DNA of 30,049 bases, taken from the NCBI GenBank assembly GCA_025464735.1, contig JAODMX010000148.1:1-30049 (forward strand). Reading direction: 5' to 3'. This stretch comes from Frondihabitans sp. Lineage in GTDB: Bacteria > Actinomycetota > Actinomycetes > Actinomycetales > Microbacteriaceae. The notes under the pieces are model-generated. The model made no database searches. It saw only the letters and a list, made by a program, of their open reading frames with translations, and was not told the origin of the DNA. Both the position numbers and the translations under genes were made by a program. This document shows positions 1 to 7,905 of this stretch, piece by piece (the first letter of the stretch is position 1; each line of letters starts with the position of its first letter).

Positions 1-1396
1 AGTACCCGCTGTCCGAGTTGCTGCCCCACTGGGCGCAGGTCAGCACGCTGAGTTGGAAGTCTGGATCGACTGGTGGGATCCAGTCCCACATCGCCATATC
101 GAAAGTCGAATACTTGTTGTCGGATCCGAGGATGGCCGTGTTCGCAGCGTCATCATCCATCTTTCGCTCGGTGATGCTGACCCCGATCTTCTGAAAGTCG
201 GTCTGGATGATCTGGAACATCCTGTCTCCCGCGCCGTCGATCTCGGTCGGGAAGATGACCGTGTACGACATCGGGTGGCCATTCGCGATCCGAATGCCGT
301 TTGGCCCCTTCTTGTAACCGAGACCATCGAGAATGCTGTTCGCCTTCGCCGGATCGTAGGGAAGAGGCTTGATCGAGTCATCGTGAAAGCCCGTGGCGGG
401 AGCAATGATCGTGGAGCCCGCCGTCGCGTAGCCGAGCCATGCTGTCTTCACGAGCTGTTCGCGATCAATCCCGTATTCAAGGGCCTTCCGGACCTCGGGG
501 TTGAGGAGCTCAGGGTTGTTTTTCTTCTTGGGGTTCGTATTGATGATGAAGTCATAGAACCCGACGCTCGGAGTCGTCCCGACAACCAGGCCGGCCTTCT
601 TCAGCGTCGAGACCGCGGTGGCAGGTGTCGATTCACCGATCATGTCGATCTGATTCGTTTTCAACGCCTCGACCATCGCGTCGTTGTTGGCGAACATCTC
701 CAGACCGAACCCGGTGATCGATGGCTTGGCCCCGTACCAATTCGGATTGCGGCTGAACAGTGCGAGCTGATTCTCCTTGTACTGCGTCAGCTCGAATGGC
801 CCGCCGGAGACCATCGGTGCGCCGTTCTGGAAGGTGCTGAGCTTTTTGCCGGACCCCGCCGCGAGCGGCGCCCAGATGTGCTCAGGGAGGATTGGCAGCT
901 GTTGCATCTGAGCGAGGACGTTGGCTACCGGTGCCGAGTAGAAGAGTTTGAGAGTGGTGGAGTTGACCGCTACGGCTTTCTTCAGATGGTTGACGAATCC
1001 GGCCAACTCCCCGGTGGCGCCATTCTGAAACTTGAGGATCAGGTTCATCGTGAATGCCGCGTCGGCGGCGGTGAGCGGCTTGCCATCCGACCACTTCGCG
1101 TTTTTGTGGGTGTGGAACGTCCACACGTCGCCGCCATCCGATGTCGACCAGCTCGTGGCGAAGGATCCGACGATCGTGAGATTTTGGGTGTGATACTCGG
1201 TCAGGTGCGGATAGACGTACTCGTAGGTGACATTGCTGTAGTCGGAACTCGACACGAAGGGGTTGAGGGAGTCGATCGGCGCACTGATTCCGACGCGGAG
1301 GACGGAGCCGGAAGATCCGCTCCCTGAGCATCCGACGAGGCCTGCGGCAAGCGCAATGACAGCGGCAACGGCGATGACTCCTCGTGTTAACTTCAT
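1..1396 (-). CDS. ABC transporter substrate-binding lipoprotein, peptide/nickel type (SBP_bac_5), 3' end outside window
   Basis: I read this by translating the minus strand from the ATG at 1396; it stays open for 465 codons to the window edge, so the C-terminus is missing. It begins with a lipoprotein signal: a short basic start (MKLTRG), a hydrophobic stretch and a lipobox ending LVGC at Cys23, so the mature protein should be lipid-anchored outside the membrane. Mature-part motifs match family-5 solute-binding proteins: an early DSLNPF segment, WTFHTHKNAKWSDGKPLTAADAAF split across residues ~90-115, LPILPEHIW, GGPFELTQY, and VRKALEYGIDREQLV. These proteins capture oligopeptides, nickel or oligosaccharides for a Dpp/Opp-type permease. 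AGAAGG (1402-1407) lies 5 nt before the ATG. The gene is divergent from the permease-ATPase operon at 1601, which probably forms the rest of the importer. The ligand cannot be told from sequence. Confidence 0.93.
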   Translation of the reverse strand, partial: MKLTRGVIAVAAVIALAAGLVGCSGSGSSGSVLRVGISAPIDSLNPFVSSSDYSNVTYEYVYPHLTEYHTQNLTIVGSFATSWSTSDGGDVWTFHTHKNAKWSDGKPLTAADAAFTMNLILKFQNGATGELAGFVNHLKKAVAVNSTTLKLFYSAPVANVLAQMQQLPILPEHIWAPLAAGSGKKLSTFQNGAPMVSGGPFELTQYKENQLALFSRNPNWYGAKPSITGFGLEMFANNDAMVEALKTNQIDMIGESTPATAVSTLKKAGLVVGTTPSVGFYDFIINTNPKKKNNPELLNPEVRKALEYGIDREQLVKTAWLGYATAGSTIIAPATGFHDDSIKPLPYDPAKANSILDGLGYKKGPNGIRIANGHPMSYTVIFPTEIDGAGDRMFQIIQTDFQKIGVSITERKMDDDAANTAILGSDNKYSTFDMAMWDWIPPVDPDFQLSVLTCAQWGSNSDSGY

Positions 1397-1600
1397 GTAA
1401 ACCTTCTCTTGTCTCGGTCGATCTACGGGGGAGCGCGGCGCATCCTCGGTGCCTACGGACCGTCGATATTCCGCGGATCCGGCCTGTCTACTTGGCTTTT
1501 CAGTCTGGAGTGTCGGGCCGAACCGGACCCGCTCGCCTGTCTTAGTGCGCTTAGTATGATGACCATCGCGCCTGGCGTCAAGCGCACGAAAGGAGTCGGA
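1397..1600. promoter_or_regulatory. Divergent intergenic region of the peptide-type ABC importer
   Basis: This 204-nt gap separates the leftward binding-protein gene from the rightward permease operon, so promoters for both must lie here. A TATGAT hexamer at 1555-1560 is a possible -10 for the rightward operon, but I see no good -35 at 17 nt. AAAGGAG at 1589-1595 is the ribosome binding site for the permease at 1601. I found no convincing palindromic operator. Confidence 0.4.
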
Positions 1601-2557
1601 ATGCGCGGGTTCATTGTCAGACGGTCGATCTTCGCGATTGTCACGATCTTTGTCGCCGTCAGCCTCAACTTCGTGCTCTTCAGGGTCTTACCGGGCTCCG
1701 CCGTGTCACGCCTCTCCCGGGTGCCGGATGCCTCGCCCGCGTTGAAGAAAGCCCTCGAAGTTGAGTTCGGACTCAATAAGCCGCTCTGGCAGCAGTACTT
1801 CCTCTATCTCGAGCAGTTGGGGCGCGGGAATCTGGGCATCTCGTTATCGAACCGACAGCCAGTCCTGTCCAACCTGCTCGTGGACTTCGGCAACACTCTT
1901 CCGATGGTCACGGCGGGAACCGTGATCGCTATCGTGCTCGGGATCGCCTTCGGCGTGTATTCGGCGGTTCGCCGGGGCAGCGTGGGGGACCACGTCTGGA
2001 CCAACGTCGCCGTCGTCTTCTACGCCTTCCCGACGCAGTTCCTCGGCATGATGCTTCTGATCATCTTCGCCGGGGTGCTCCCGTCGGTTGGCATGACGGA
2101 TCCGTTCGCGATCGACCAGACGTTCTGGGGGCAGCTCTCCGACACCCTCCAGCACATGATTCTGCCGGTGGCGACTCTCGTGCTGACCCTCTATGCCGAG
2201 GACGCGCTCATTGTGAGGTCGGCCATGCTCGAGACCCTCGGCGAGGACTACATCCTCACCGCCCGCGCCAAGGGCCTGTCGCGGGGCCGAATCATCAGGT
2301 CGTACGCGCTCCGCAATGCCCTCCTCCCGACGATCACGCAGGTGGCACTGTCGCTCGGCAGCGTCGTCAGCGGTTCCATCCTGATCGAGGTGATCTTCTC
2401 CTGGCCTGGTATCGGCCGGGCGCTCTACGACGCCGTGCTGCAGCGTGACTACCCAATGCTGGAGGGCGGCTTCCTTTTCATCACCGGTGCCGTCGTTGTG
2501 ATCAACTACCTCGCCGACCTGCTCTACTACCGTCTCGATCCGCGACTGAACAGCTGA
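1601..2557 (+). CDS. ABC transporter permease, DppB/OppB family
   Basis: This is the first inner-membrane subunit of a peptide/nickel-type importer (318 aa). I place the start at ATG 1601 and not further upstream. It has AAAGGAG 5 nt before it, and MRGFIVRRS followed at once by a hydrophobic helix is the usual DppB beginning. The early NKPLWQQYFLYLEQL and LGRGNLGIS segments are typical of the N-terminal family domain. The cytoplasmic EAA-type coupling loop is ARAKGLSRGRIIRSYALRNA near residues 228-247, followed by LPTITQ. The C-terminus (INYLADLLYYRLDPRL) is the standard ending. About six membrane helices are expected. The next permease starts 8 nt after the stop, so the two are co-transcribed. 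The partner binding protein is probably the divergent gene at 1-1396. Confidence 0.94.
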   Translation: MRGFIVRRSIFAIVTIFVAVSLNFVLFRVLPGSAVSRLSRVPDASPALKKALEVEFGLNKPLWQQYFLYLEQLGRGNLGISLSNRQPVLSNLLVDFGNTLPMVTAGTVIAIVLGIAFGVYSAVRRGSVGDHVWTNVAVVFYAFPTQFLGMMLLIIFAGVLPSVGMTDPFAIDQTFWGQLSDTLQHMILPVATLVLTLYAEDALIVRSAMLETLGEDYILTARAKGLSRGRIIRSYALRNALLPTITQVALSLGSVVSGSILIEVIFSWPGIGRALYDAVLQRDYPMLEGGFLFITGAVVVINYLADLLYYRLDPRLNS

Positions 2558-2565
2558 GGGATGTC

Positions 2566-3507
2566 ATGACTGCCACTTCATCGAACCGTCCTCGGCAACG
2601 TCGTCGCGGCGTGTGGAGCGCGATGCTCGAGTCGTTCAGAAAGCCGTCATCGATCGTCGGCCTTTCTATCCTGGCGGTGTTCATCGTCGTGGCGCTCATC
2701 TCTCAGTGGATCACGCCGTACAGCACCACCCAGGCGAGCTGCGGGGTCTTCGAAGCGCCCTCCGCGGCGCACCTGCTGGGCTGCGACGACGGCGGCATCG
2801 ACATGCTGTCATTGGTGCTGGTCGGCGGCCAGGTGTCAATGTTCGTCGGCTTCACGGCTGCCCTGATCTCGATCGTGATCGGCGCGATTTTCGGTGTGCT
2901 TTCCGGCTACTTCGGGGGCTGGGTCGATACCGTCCTCATGCGAGTCACCGACTACTTCATCGTCATTCCGCAGATCGTGCTGATGATCGTCGTGGCCGCG
3001 GTCTGGGGCCCGAGCCTCGGGCACGTCATCCTGGTGATCGGGTTCCTGATGTGGACGAGTACTGCCCGGATCATCCGCGCCCAGGTCAAAACTCTTCGCG
3101 AACGCGTCTACGTCCAAAGGACCGTATCGGTCGGCGCCGGCCACCTTCGGATCATCGGACGCCATATTCTGCCGCAGCTCGGGCCGCTCCTGATCGCGAA
3201 CGCTGTCCTCGCCATCACCGTCGCCATCTTCAACGAGACCGCCCTTGCGTTTCTCGGGCTTTCGGACCCGTCGACCACCACCTGGGGGACGATCATGGAA
3301 CACGCCTTCGACCGCGACGCGATCAGCACCGGTGCGTGGTGGGCCATCGTTCCCGCAGGTGTCGCCGTCGCGATTCTCATCGTCGGCTGCTACCTCCTCG
3401 GCAATTCCATCGAGGATGCCCTCAACCCTCGTCTGCGAGCGTCCTACCTCTCGATCAAGATCTGGCGAGTGCGACCACTCGTGGGCCTCGGAAAGGATGC
3501 ACTGTGA
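2566..3507 (+). CDS. ABC transporter permease, DppC/OppC family
   Basis: This is the second membrane subunit of the peptide-type importer (313 aa). It starts with a short basic cytoplasmic tail (PRQRRRG) before the first helix, as DppC proteins do. A lumen-side segment carries HLLGCDDGGIDMLSLVL, where most relatives have a GTDxxGRDxxSR-like motif, so this part is somewhat divergent. The coupling loop is seen at VQRTVSVGAGHLRIIGRHIL followed by PQLGPLL. FNETALAFLGLSDPSTTTWG is the characteristic late motif. The stop codon overlaps the GTG start of the ATPase gene (GTGA, 3504-3507), which indicates translational coupling. The C-terminal tail after LNPRLR is longer than usual. Confidence 0.93.
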   Translation: MTATSSNRPRQRRRGVWSAMLESFRKPSSIVGLSILAVFIVVALISQWITPYSTTQASCGVFEAPSAAHLLGCDDGGIDMLSLVLVGGQVSMFVGFTAALISIVIGAIFGVLSGYFGGWVDTVLMRVTDYFIVIPQIVLMIVVAAVWGPSLGHVILVIGFLMWTSTARIIRAQVKTLRERVYVQRTVSVGAGHLRIIGRHILPQLGPLLIANAVLAITVAIFNETALAFLGLSDPSTTTWGTIMEHAFDRDAISTGAWWAIVPAGVAVAILIVGCYLLGNSIEDALNPRLRASYLSIKIWRVRPLVGLGKDAL

Positions 3508-5180
3508 CGACACCGGCACTCGAACTTCGAGACCTGAATGTCTGGTTCGACAAACGTGGCCAGATCAAGGACCCAGAACAGATCCACACCGTCAAGGGGC
3601 TGAACCTTTCGATCGCCGCAGGGGAGAGGGTCGGTCTGGTCGGTGAGTCCGGTTGCGGAAAGACGACCACGATTCTCGCCGCTCTAGGTCTCTTGCCGTC
3701 GTCAGCAACAGTCTCGGGCAGCGTCCGGGTCAACGGCGACGATGTGATCGAGCACGGTGAATCGAGCATCAAGGCTCATCGATGGAAAGACATCGCGATG
3801 GTGTTTCAGGGGGCGATGAGCGCGTTCAACCCCGTCAAGACCGTGGGCTGGCAGATCGTGGAGGCGCTGCAGACCCACCGGATCGCTGACGGCAAGATGG
3901 CCGAGGTCAGGACGCGAGAGCTCCTCGAACTCGTCGGGCTCTCCGCGGCGGTCGCGGACCGATACCCGCACCAGCTCTCAGGTGGAATGAAACAGCGTGC
4001 GGTGATCGCGATGGCCCTGTCGTGCAACCCCACGGTGTTGCTCGCCGACGAACCGACGACCGCCCTCGATGTGATCGTGCAGGATCAGATCCTACGCCTG
4101 CTGGTTCGCCTCAGTGAGGAGCTCAACCTCGCGCTCGTGCTTGTCACTCACGACCTCGGAGTGGTGGCTCAGACCTGCACGCGTGCGGCAGTCATGCGCC
4201 ACGGTGAGATCGTGGAATCCGGTCCCGTCGACGATCTCTATCGCCGTCCGCAGCATCCGTACACCCGGGCGCTCTTTGAGGCCACGCCGAGCCTGACCGA
4301 GGTGGGCGACCGCCTCCCGCAGTCCGAAGTCGACAGGGTAACCCCGCTGCTCTCCGTCACCGATCTCGTCGTGGAGTACGACACCGCGGGCCGCCGATCG
4401 TCGCCGAAGCCGGCCCCTGGCGAGACGCACGACCACGCGGCCGCTGTCGCCGGCGTCGACCTCCGTGTCGAAGAAGGCGCGCTCGTCGCGCTCGTCGGTC
4501 AGTCCGGGTGCGGAAAGACGACAACCCTGCAGACGATTCTCGGCATGCAGCCCGCGACGTCTGGATCCATCGTGATCGAGGGCACAGAGGTCACCCGGTT
4601 GGGCGCACGAGCGTGGCGACCGCTGCGTCGACACATCCAGATGATCTATCAGGATCCCTATGAAGCGTTAGACGGGCGCCTGCGAGTCGACGAGACGGTC
4701 GAGGAACCCCTCCTGGTGCACCGTATCGGAGGAAACAAGTCCGCACGGCGGCAACTCGTGCGTGAGGCGTTGGCGGATGTCGGTCTCGATCCGGATCAGT
4801 ATGTCGACCGGTATCCGCACGAGTTGTCGGGCGGACAACGGCAGCGCGTCGCAATCGCCGCAAGTCTCGTGCTGCGCCCACGCCTCCTGCTGGCGGATGA
4901 GCCGGTATCGATGCTTGACGTCTCGGTACGAACAGGCATCCTCGAGCTTCTCGATCGGCTTCGCCACGAACACCGCATGGGAATCCTCATGATCACCCAT
5001 GACCTGTCCACCGCGGCGAAGTACGCCGACCGGATCATCGTCATGAGGGCTGGGCGGATCGTTGAAGAAGGAACGCCGTGGCACATCGTGAGGGAGCCGG
5101 ACTCCGAGTACACCCGGCAGCTTCTGGCTAGTGTTCCCAACCCTGATCCGCTGGCGCGAAGCGGCCCTGACGCGGCCTAG
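3504..5180 (+). CDS. Fused double ATP-binding protein of peptide-type ABC importer (DppD-DppF fusion)
   Basis: This 558-aa protein carries two complete ABC ATPase domains in one chain and energises the two permeases upstream. Domain 1 has Walker A GESGCGKTTT, signature LSGGMKQR and Walker B VLLADEPTTALD. Domain 2 has Walker A GQSGCGKTTT, signature LSGGQRQR and Walker B LLLADEPVSMLD. Each domain has a conserved switch histidine (VTHDLG and ITHDLS). The usual oligopeptide-ATPase tail follows domain 1 (RRPQHPYTRALFEATPSL) and domain 2 (REPDSEYTRQLLASVPNP). The start is GTG 3504, overlapping the previous stop by GTGA and preceded by a GGAAAGGA-like ribosome binding site. Its TAG stop (5178-5180) overlaps the stop of the convergent GntR gene. 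Fusion of the two ATPases is common in this family. Confidence 0.95.
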   Translation: MTTPALELRDLNVWFDKRGQIKDPEQIHTVKGLNLSIAAGERVGLVGESGCGKTTTILAALGLLPSSATVSGSVRVNGDDVIEHGESSIKAHRWKDIAMVFQGAMSAFNPVKTVGWQIVEALQTHRIADGKMAEVRTRELLELVGLSAAVADRYPHQLSGGMKQRAVIAMALSCNPTVLLADEPTTALDVIVQDQILRLLVRLSEELNLALVLVTHDLGVVAQTCTRAAVMRHGEIVESGPVDDLYRRPQHPYTRALFEATPSLTEVGDRLPQSEVDRVTPLLSVTDLVVEYDTAGRRSSPKPAPGETHDHAAAVAGVDLRVEEGALVALVGQSGCGKTTTLQTILGMQPATSGSIVIEGTEVTRLGARAWRPLRRHIQMIYQDPYEALDGRLRVDETVEEPLLVHRIGGNKSARRQLVREALADVGLDPDQYVDRYPHELSGGQRQRVAIAASLVLRPRLLLADEPVSMLDVSVRTGILELLDRLRHEHRMGILMITHDLSTAAKYADRIIVMRAGRIVEEGTPWHIVREPDSEYTRQLLASVPNPDPLARSGPDAA

Positions 5181-6016
5181 TCGGGCGTGGAGATGCCGAG
5201 CGGCTTGATCGACCACGGACCGTTCCGGTCGGGTTCAAACAGCTTCTGGCGCGATGTTCCCGACACGTAGAAGACGAACTCGCGAGCCGGGTACGTCTGC
5301 TGGAAACTGTCGAAGGCAACGCCGTTCGCATCGACGCTCACCCCGCGGATCCTCACCACACTGGTCTTCGCGTTGATCCCCAGATGCTGGCGCTCCCAGG
5401 AGTTCGGCTGGTCGACCTCGATGGCCTGTTCGACGAATTCGTCGGTCAGCCCGTAGTTGTCACGCAGATAGCCGTAGAGCGAACCGCCGTCGGCAAGGAA
5501 CTCCTTGTCGAGCGATTTCACGAGGCTGAGTGGAATAACCGCTTTCTCCAGGACTTTGGGACTGCTGCCCACGCGCCGAAGACGGCAGATCTCCCAGACG
5601 GGCTCGCCGTCGTCGATGCCCAGTGCTGCGGCATGATTGGCGCTCGGCACGCCGATCAACAGGCTCACGAGGGTGGTATCGAGTTCGACATCGCTCTGAG
5701 ACCTTCGTATGGTCTCGAGCAGCGCACCGGGACGCGAGGGTTCGCTGAGGATCCGTTTGGGCGCAACGAATGTGCCGATGCCCTGGTACCGCACGATCTT
5801 GCCCGCGTGGGTCAGCTCCTCAAGGGCACGCCGCACAGAAATCACGCTGACGTCAGCGAGTTCCGCCAATTCGGCCGTGCTGGGAAGCTGATCCCCCTCA
5901 ACCAGGCCCTGATCTTCGATCAACCCCACAACAAGGTCATAGACACGCTGGTACCGCAGAACGCGAACGGGGGCAGCCGTAACGCCAGCGGCCAGCGGAG
6001 CACTGGATGCGACCAT
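5177..6016 (-). CDS. GntR-family transcriptional regulator (HutC-like effector domain)
   Basis: This is a 279-aa regulator from my chosen ATG at 6016, which has a perfect GGAGGAG a few nt upstream. A TTG 33 nt further upstream lacks such a site. The N-terminal winged helix-turn-helix is clear: YQRVYDLVVGLIEDQGL, GDQLPSTAELAELADVS, VRRALEELTHAGKI, then RYQGIGTFVAPK. The C-terminal ~160 residues resemble the UTRA/HutC ligand domain, with EPVWEICRLRRV, DKEFLADGGSLYGYLRDNYG and a late YPAREFVFYV strand. It is convergent with the transporter operon and shares four bases with it at the stop codons. By position it is the likely local regulator of the importer. A palindrome at 6079-6094 upstream of its start could be its own operator. 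Its effector is unknown. Confidence 0.9.
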   Translation of the reverse strand: MVASSAPLAAGVTAAPVRVLRYQRVYDLVVGLIEDQGLVEGDQLPSTAELAELADVSVISVRRALEELTHAGKIVRYQGIGTFVAPKRILSEPSRPGALLETIRRSQSDVELDTTLVSLLIGVPSANHAAALGIDDGEPVWEICRLRRVGSSPKVLEKAVIPLSLVKSLDKEFLADGGSLYGYLRDNYGLTDEFVEQAIEVDQPNSWERQHLGINAKTSVVRIRGVSVDANGVAFDSFQQTYPAREFVFYVSGTSRQKLFEPDRNGPWSIKPLGISTPD

Positions 6017-6078
6017 AACTCCTCCGTACTCGTTCGAGGCGGCCGTCAATGTATTCGTGGCCTACCGCCCCCGCAAGG

Positions 6079-6094
6079 ATACCGAATTCGGGAT
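6079..6094. promoter_or_regulatory. Palindrome upstream of the GntR gene, candidate operator
   Basis: A perfect 10-bp palindrome, CCGAATTCGG (6082-6091), is flanked by further symmetric AT pairs, giving a 16-bp near-palindrome. It lies about 65 nt upstream of the regulator's ATG. I did not find a matching copy in the divergent region at 1397-1600, which weakens the assignment. Confidence 0.3.
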
Positions 6095-6338
6095 GAAACG
6101 GGCGTCGTCAACGCCGCCCTCACTCCCGACGTTTGACGGTATCTCTGATGTTACGCGTGGCTTTCTCGCCCCGAGAAGTCGATTCGTGGCGTCGGGATTA
6201 TTGTGCTGGTGGGCGCGGGTGTCGGGCCGCATGGGCAGAGGGTCGTGCGGCGGTGCGGGAGCTGCTTGACGTGACAACGGCGATACCAGATGAACACGAC
6301 TGCATTGCGGTCCTTGAGTACTTTGGTGGCGCCCCGGC

Positions 6339-6396
6339 GGATCCGGACGGGTTTCGGGGAAGACAAGGGATCCGGACGGGTTTCGGGGAAGACAAG
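6339..6396. repeat. Perfect tandem repeat, 2 x 29 bp
   Basis: Two identical 29-bp units sit head to tail (6339-6367 and 6368-6396), each starting GGATCCGGACGGG and ending GGGGAAGACAAG, with no spacer. They lie just left of the IS element, in the 6017-6422 stretch, where I see no convincing gene. The repeat probably arose by slippage or recombination during decay of this region. Confidence 0.9.
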
Positions 6397-6422
6397 ACGG
6401 TCCGAGTTCGCCATGCCCGGAG

Positions 6423-6452
6423 GGTCACGTCCCGTGGGGTGGTGTGGTTTCT
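6423..6452 (+). repeat. Left terminal inverted repeat of the IS256 element
   Basis: It begins GGTCACGTCCCG and matches the reverse complement of 7876-7905 at 26 of 30 positions. The mismatches are three adjacent bases after the first 12, and one T/G further in. Confidence 0.8.
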
Positions 6453-6656
6453 TCGGGTTTCGAGCGTCGGATCGTCGACGTGAAGAGCCACCGTGGGATG
6501 GTCAGTGAGTAACGACTGAACCACTCACGAGGGACACGAACCACGATGGCTCTGGATCAGTCTGCCCTGCTCGAACTTCTCGCTCAACTGAAACTCACCG
6601 ACGTCACCGACCGCATTCGGTCCGCGATCGAGATGCTGTACCAGGAGCTGATCGTC

Positions 6657-6684
6657 CCCCGGCCAAGCGTGGCCGGTGGGCCCA
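6657..6684. repeat. 28-nt hairpin insert 1 in the transposase gene
   Basis: Removing these 28 nt joins ...LYQELIV to AEATAFIGAAP exactly as IS256 relatives read. The insert holds CCGGCC / GGCCGG arms around the loop AAGCGT, an outer CCC / GGG pair with one bulged T, and ends TGGGCCCA. It follows a GTC codon, where relatives usually have an acidic residue. It resembles the insert at 7624-7652. Confidence 0.7.
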
Positions 6685-7623
6685 GCGGAGGCGACTGCGT
6701 TCATCGGCGCCGCACCGTTCGAGCGGACCGGGGACCGCGCCACCCACCGCAACGGCACTCGCGCCCGAACATTGACGACCACGACTGGGGATCGTGATTT
6801 GGAGATCCCGAAGCTTCGGTAGGGGTCGTTCTTCCCTGCCCTCCTGGAACGTCGCCGCCGTGTCGACCAGGCGTTGTTCGCGGTCGTGATGGTGGCTTAT
6901 GTCCACGGCGTCTCGACGCGGAAGGTCGACGACCTCGTCAAAGCGCTCGGCGCCGACTCCGGGATCTCGAAGTCCGAAGTCTCGAGGATCTGCGCTGGCC
7001 TTGATGCGGAAGTGGCTCAGTTCCGCGACCGCACCCTGTCCGCGCAGGAGTTTCCTTACGTGTTCCTCGATGCCACGTACTGCAAGGCGCGCGTCGGACA
7101 CCGGATCGTGTCGCAGGCCATCGTCGCCGCCGTTGGCGTTGCCGCTGACGGGCGCCGAGAAGTCTTTGGTTTCGACGTCGGTGATAGCGAGAACGAGGGC
7201 TTCTGGACCAGTTTCCTGCGGTCGTTGAAGACCCGGGGTCTCGGCGGTGTGAAGCGGGTCATGTCGGATGCTCACACGGGGTTGAAGAAGGCCATCGGGA
7301 CGGTGTTCCAAGGCGCCGGGTGGCAACGCTGCCGAGTGCACTTCATGCGCAACGTCCTCGCCGTGGTGCCTAAGGGTTCCCAGGAGATGGTCGCGTCGAT
7401 CATTCGGACGATCTTTGCCCAGCCCGACCGCGAGCACATCGAGAAGCAGTTCACCGAGGTCACCACGATGCTCGGACGGTCCCACCCGAAGGTCGCCGCG
7501 ATGCTCGTCGACGCACAACCGGACCTGCTCGCTTGCGCAGGATTCCCGCACCGTCCCTGGCGGCAGATCTGGTCCACGAATCCGCTGGAACGCGTCAACA
7601 AGGAGATCAAACGCCGCACCGTC

Positions 7624-7652
7624 CCTGGCCGGGAACACCGGCCATGGGCCCA
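7624..7652. repeat. 29-nt hairpin insert 2 in the transposase gene
   Basis: Removing these 29 nt joins ...IKRRTV to VVGVFPNTAALL, again matching the family. The arms are TGGCCGG / CCGGCCA around GAACA, with an outer CCC / GGG pair and one bulged T, and the 3' end is TGGGCCCA. It also follows a GTC codon. Stem and loop sequences differ from insert 1, but the architecture and both ends match. Confidence 0.7.
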
Positions 7653-7875
7653 GTCGTCGGCGTGTTCCCCAACACCGCAGCCCTACTGCGCCTCGCAGGG
7701 TCGGTCCTGATCGAGCAACATGACGAGTGGGAGGCCGGCGAACGCCGCTACTTCTCCGAGGCATCGATGCTGGAGCTGGCCGCCATGAACAACCCCATCG
7801 AGGTCATCGACGAGGCCGTGATCCTCCCCGAACTCGCCGCCGCCTACGCTAGAACAACTGACCCGCACGGCGTCG

Positions 7876-7905
7876 AGAAACCCCACCACCTAGCGGGACG
7901 TGACC
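7876..7905 (-). repeat. Right terminal inverted repeat of the IS256 element
   Basis: Read on the minus strand from 7905, it begins GGTCACGTCCCG and pairs with the left end at 6423-6452. No in-frame stop ends the transposase before it. Confidence 0.8.

Larger units (their letters stand above)
6423..7905 (+). mobile_element. IS256-family insertion sequence, defective, with recognisable terminal inverted repeats
   Basis: The ends form an imperfect inverted repeat of about 30 bp with 26 matches. The left end (6423-6452) begins GGTCACGTCCCG and the right end (7876-7905), read in reverse complement, begins with the same 12 bases. Both continue with GGTGGTG and GGTTTCT blocks. The 1,483-bp length fits the IS256 family. 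The only gene inside is a disrupted IS256-type transposase. The 8 bp outside each end (GCCCGGAG and GAGCCGGC) are not a duplication, so flanking DNA was probably rearranged or deleted after insertion. The right end abuts a dehydrogenase remnant, and the transposase frame reads straight through the right inverted repeat into it. Confidence 0.85.
6546..7905 (+). pseudogene. IS256-family (mutator-type) transposase, disrupted by two hairpin inserts and a stop
   Basis: The protein is readable in three pieces. Piece 1 (6546-6656) gives MALDQSALLELLAQL...LYQELIV. Piece 2 (from 6685) gives AEATAFIGAAPFERTGDR...IPKLR, then a TAG at 6820-6822, then GSFFPALLERRRRVDQALF. Piece 3 (from 7653) gives VVGVFPNTAALLRLAGSVL and ERRYFSEASMLELAAM. 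Between them are a 28-nt insert (6657-6684) and a 29-nt insert (7624-7652), both GC-rich hairpins. The DDE catalytic residues typical of the family appear to survive: VFLDATYCKAR, RVMSDAHTGLKKAI and NPLERVNKEIKRR. This enzyme family cuts and rejoins IS ends. With two out-of-frame inserts and an in-frame amber codon it should make no active protein by ordinary translation. There is no stop before the right IS end. Confidence 0.9.

Noticed and set aside
53..1327. Long plus-strand open frame opposite the leftward binding-protein gene
   Set aside because: It is antisense to a clear SBP_bac_5 lipoprotein gene, lacks motifs, and its composition (R/D/V-rich) is typical of the complement of a GC-rich gene.
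2613..3503. Upstream extension of the double ATPase frame
   Set aside because: The extension overlaps the whole permease gene in another frame. GTG 3504 has a ribosome site and starts directly before the first ATPase domain.
6017..6338. Short frames upstream of the IS as genes
   Set aside because: Several overlapping frames in both directions without ribosome sites or recognisable motifs; treated as non-coding or decayed.
6339..6396. Two 29-bp direct repeats as a CRISPR array
   Set aside because: The units are directly adjacent with no spacer, are only two, are not palindromic, and no cas gene is in the window.
6820..6822. TAG as pyrrolysine or a programmed read-through site
   Set aside because: No pyl genes or read-through context are seen, and the same gene has two out-of-frame inserts; a plain nonsense mutation is simpler.
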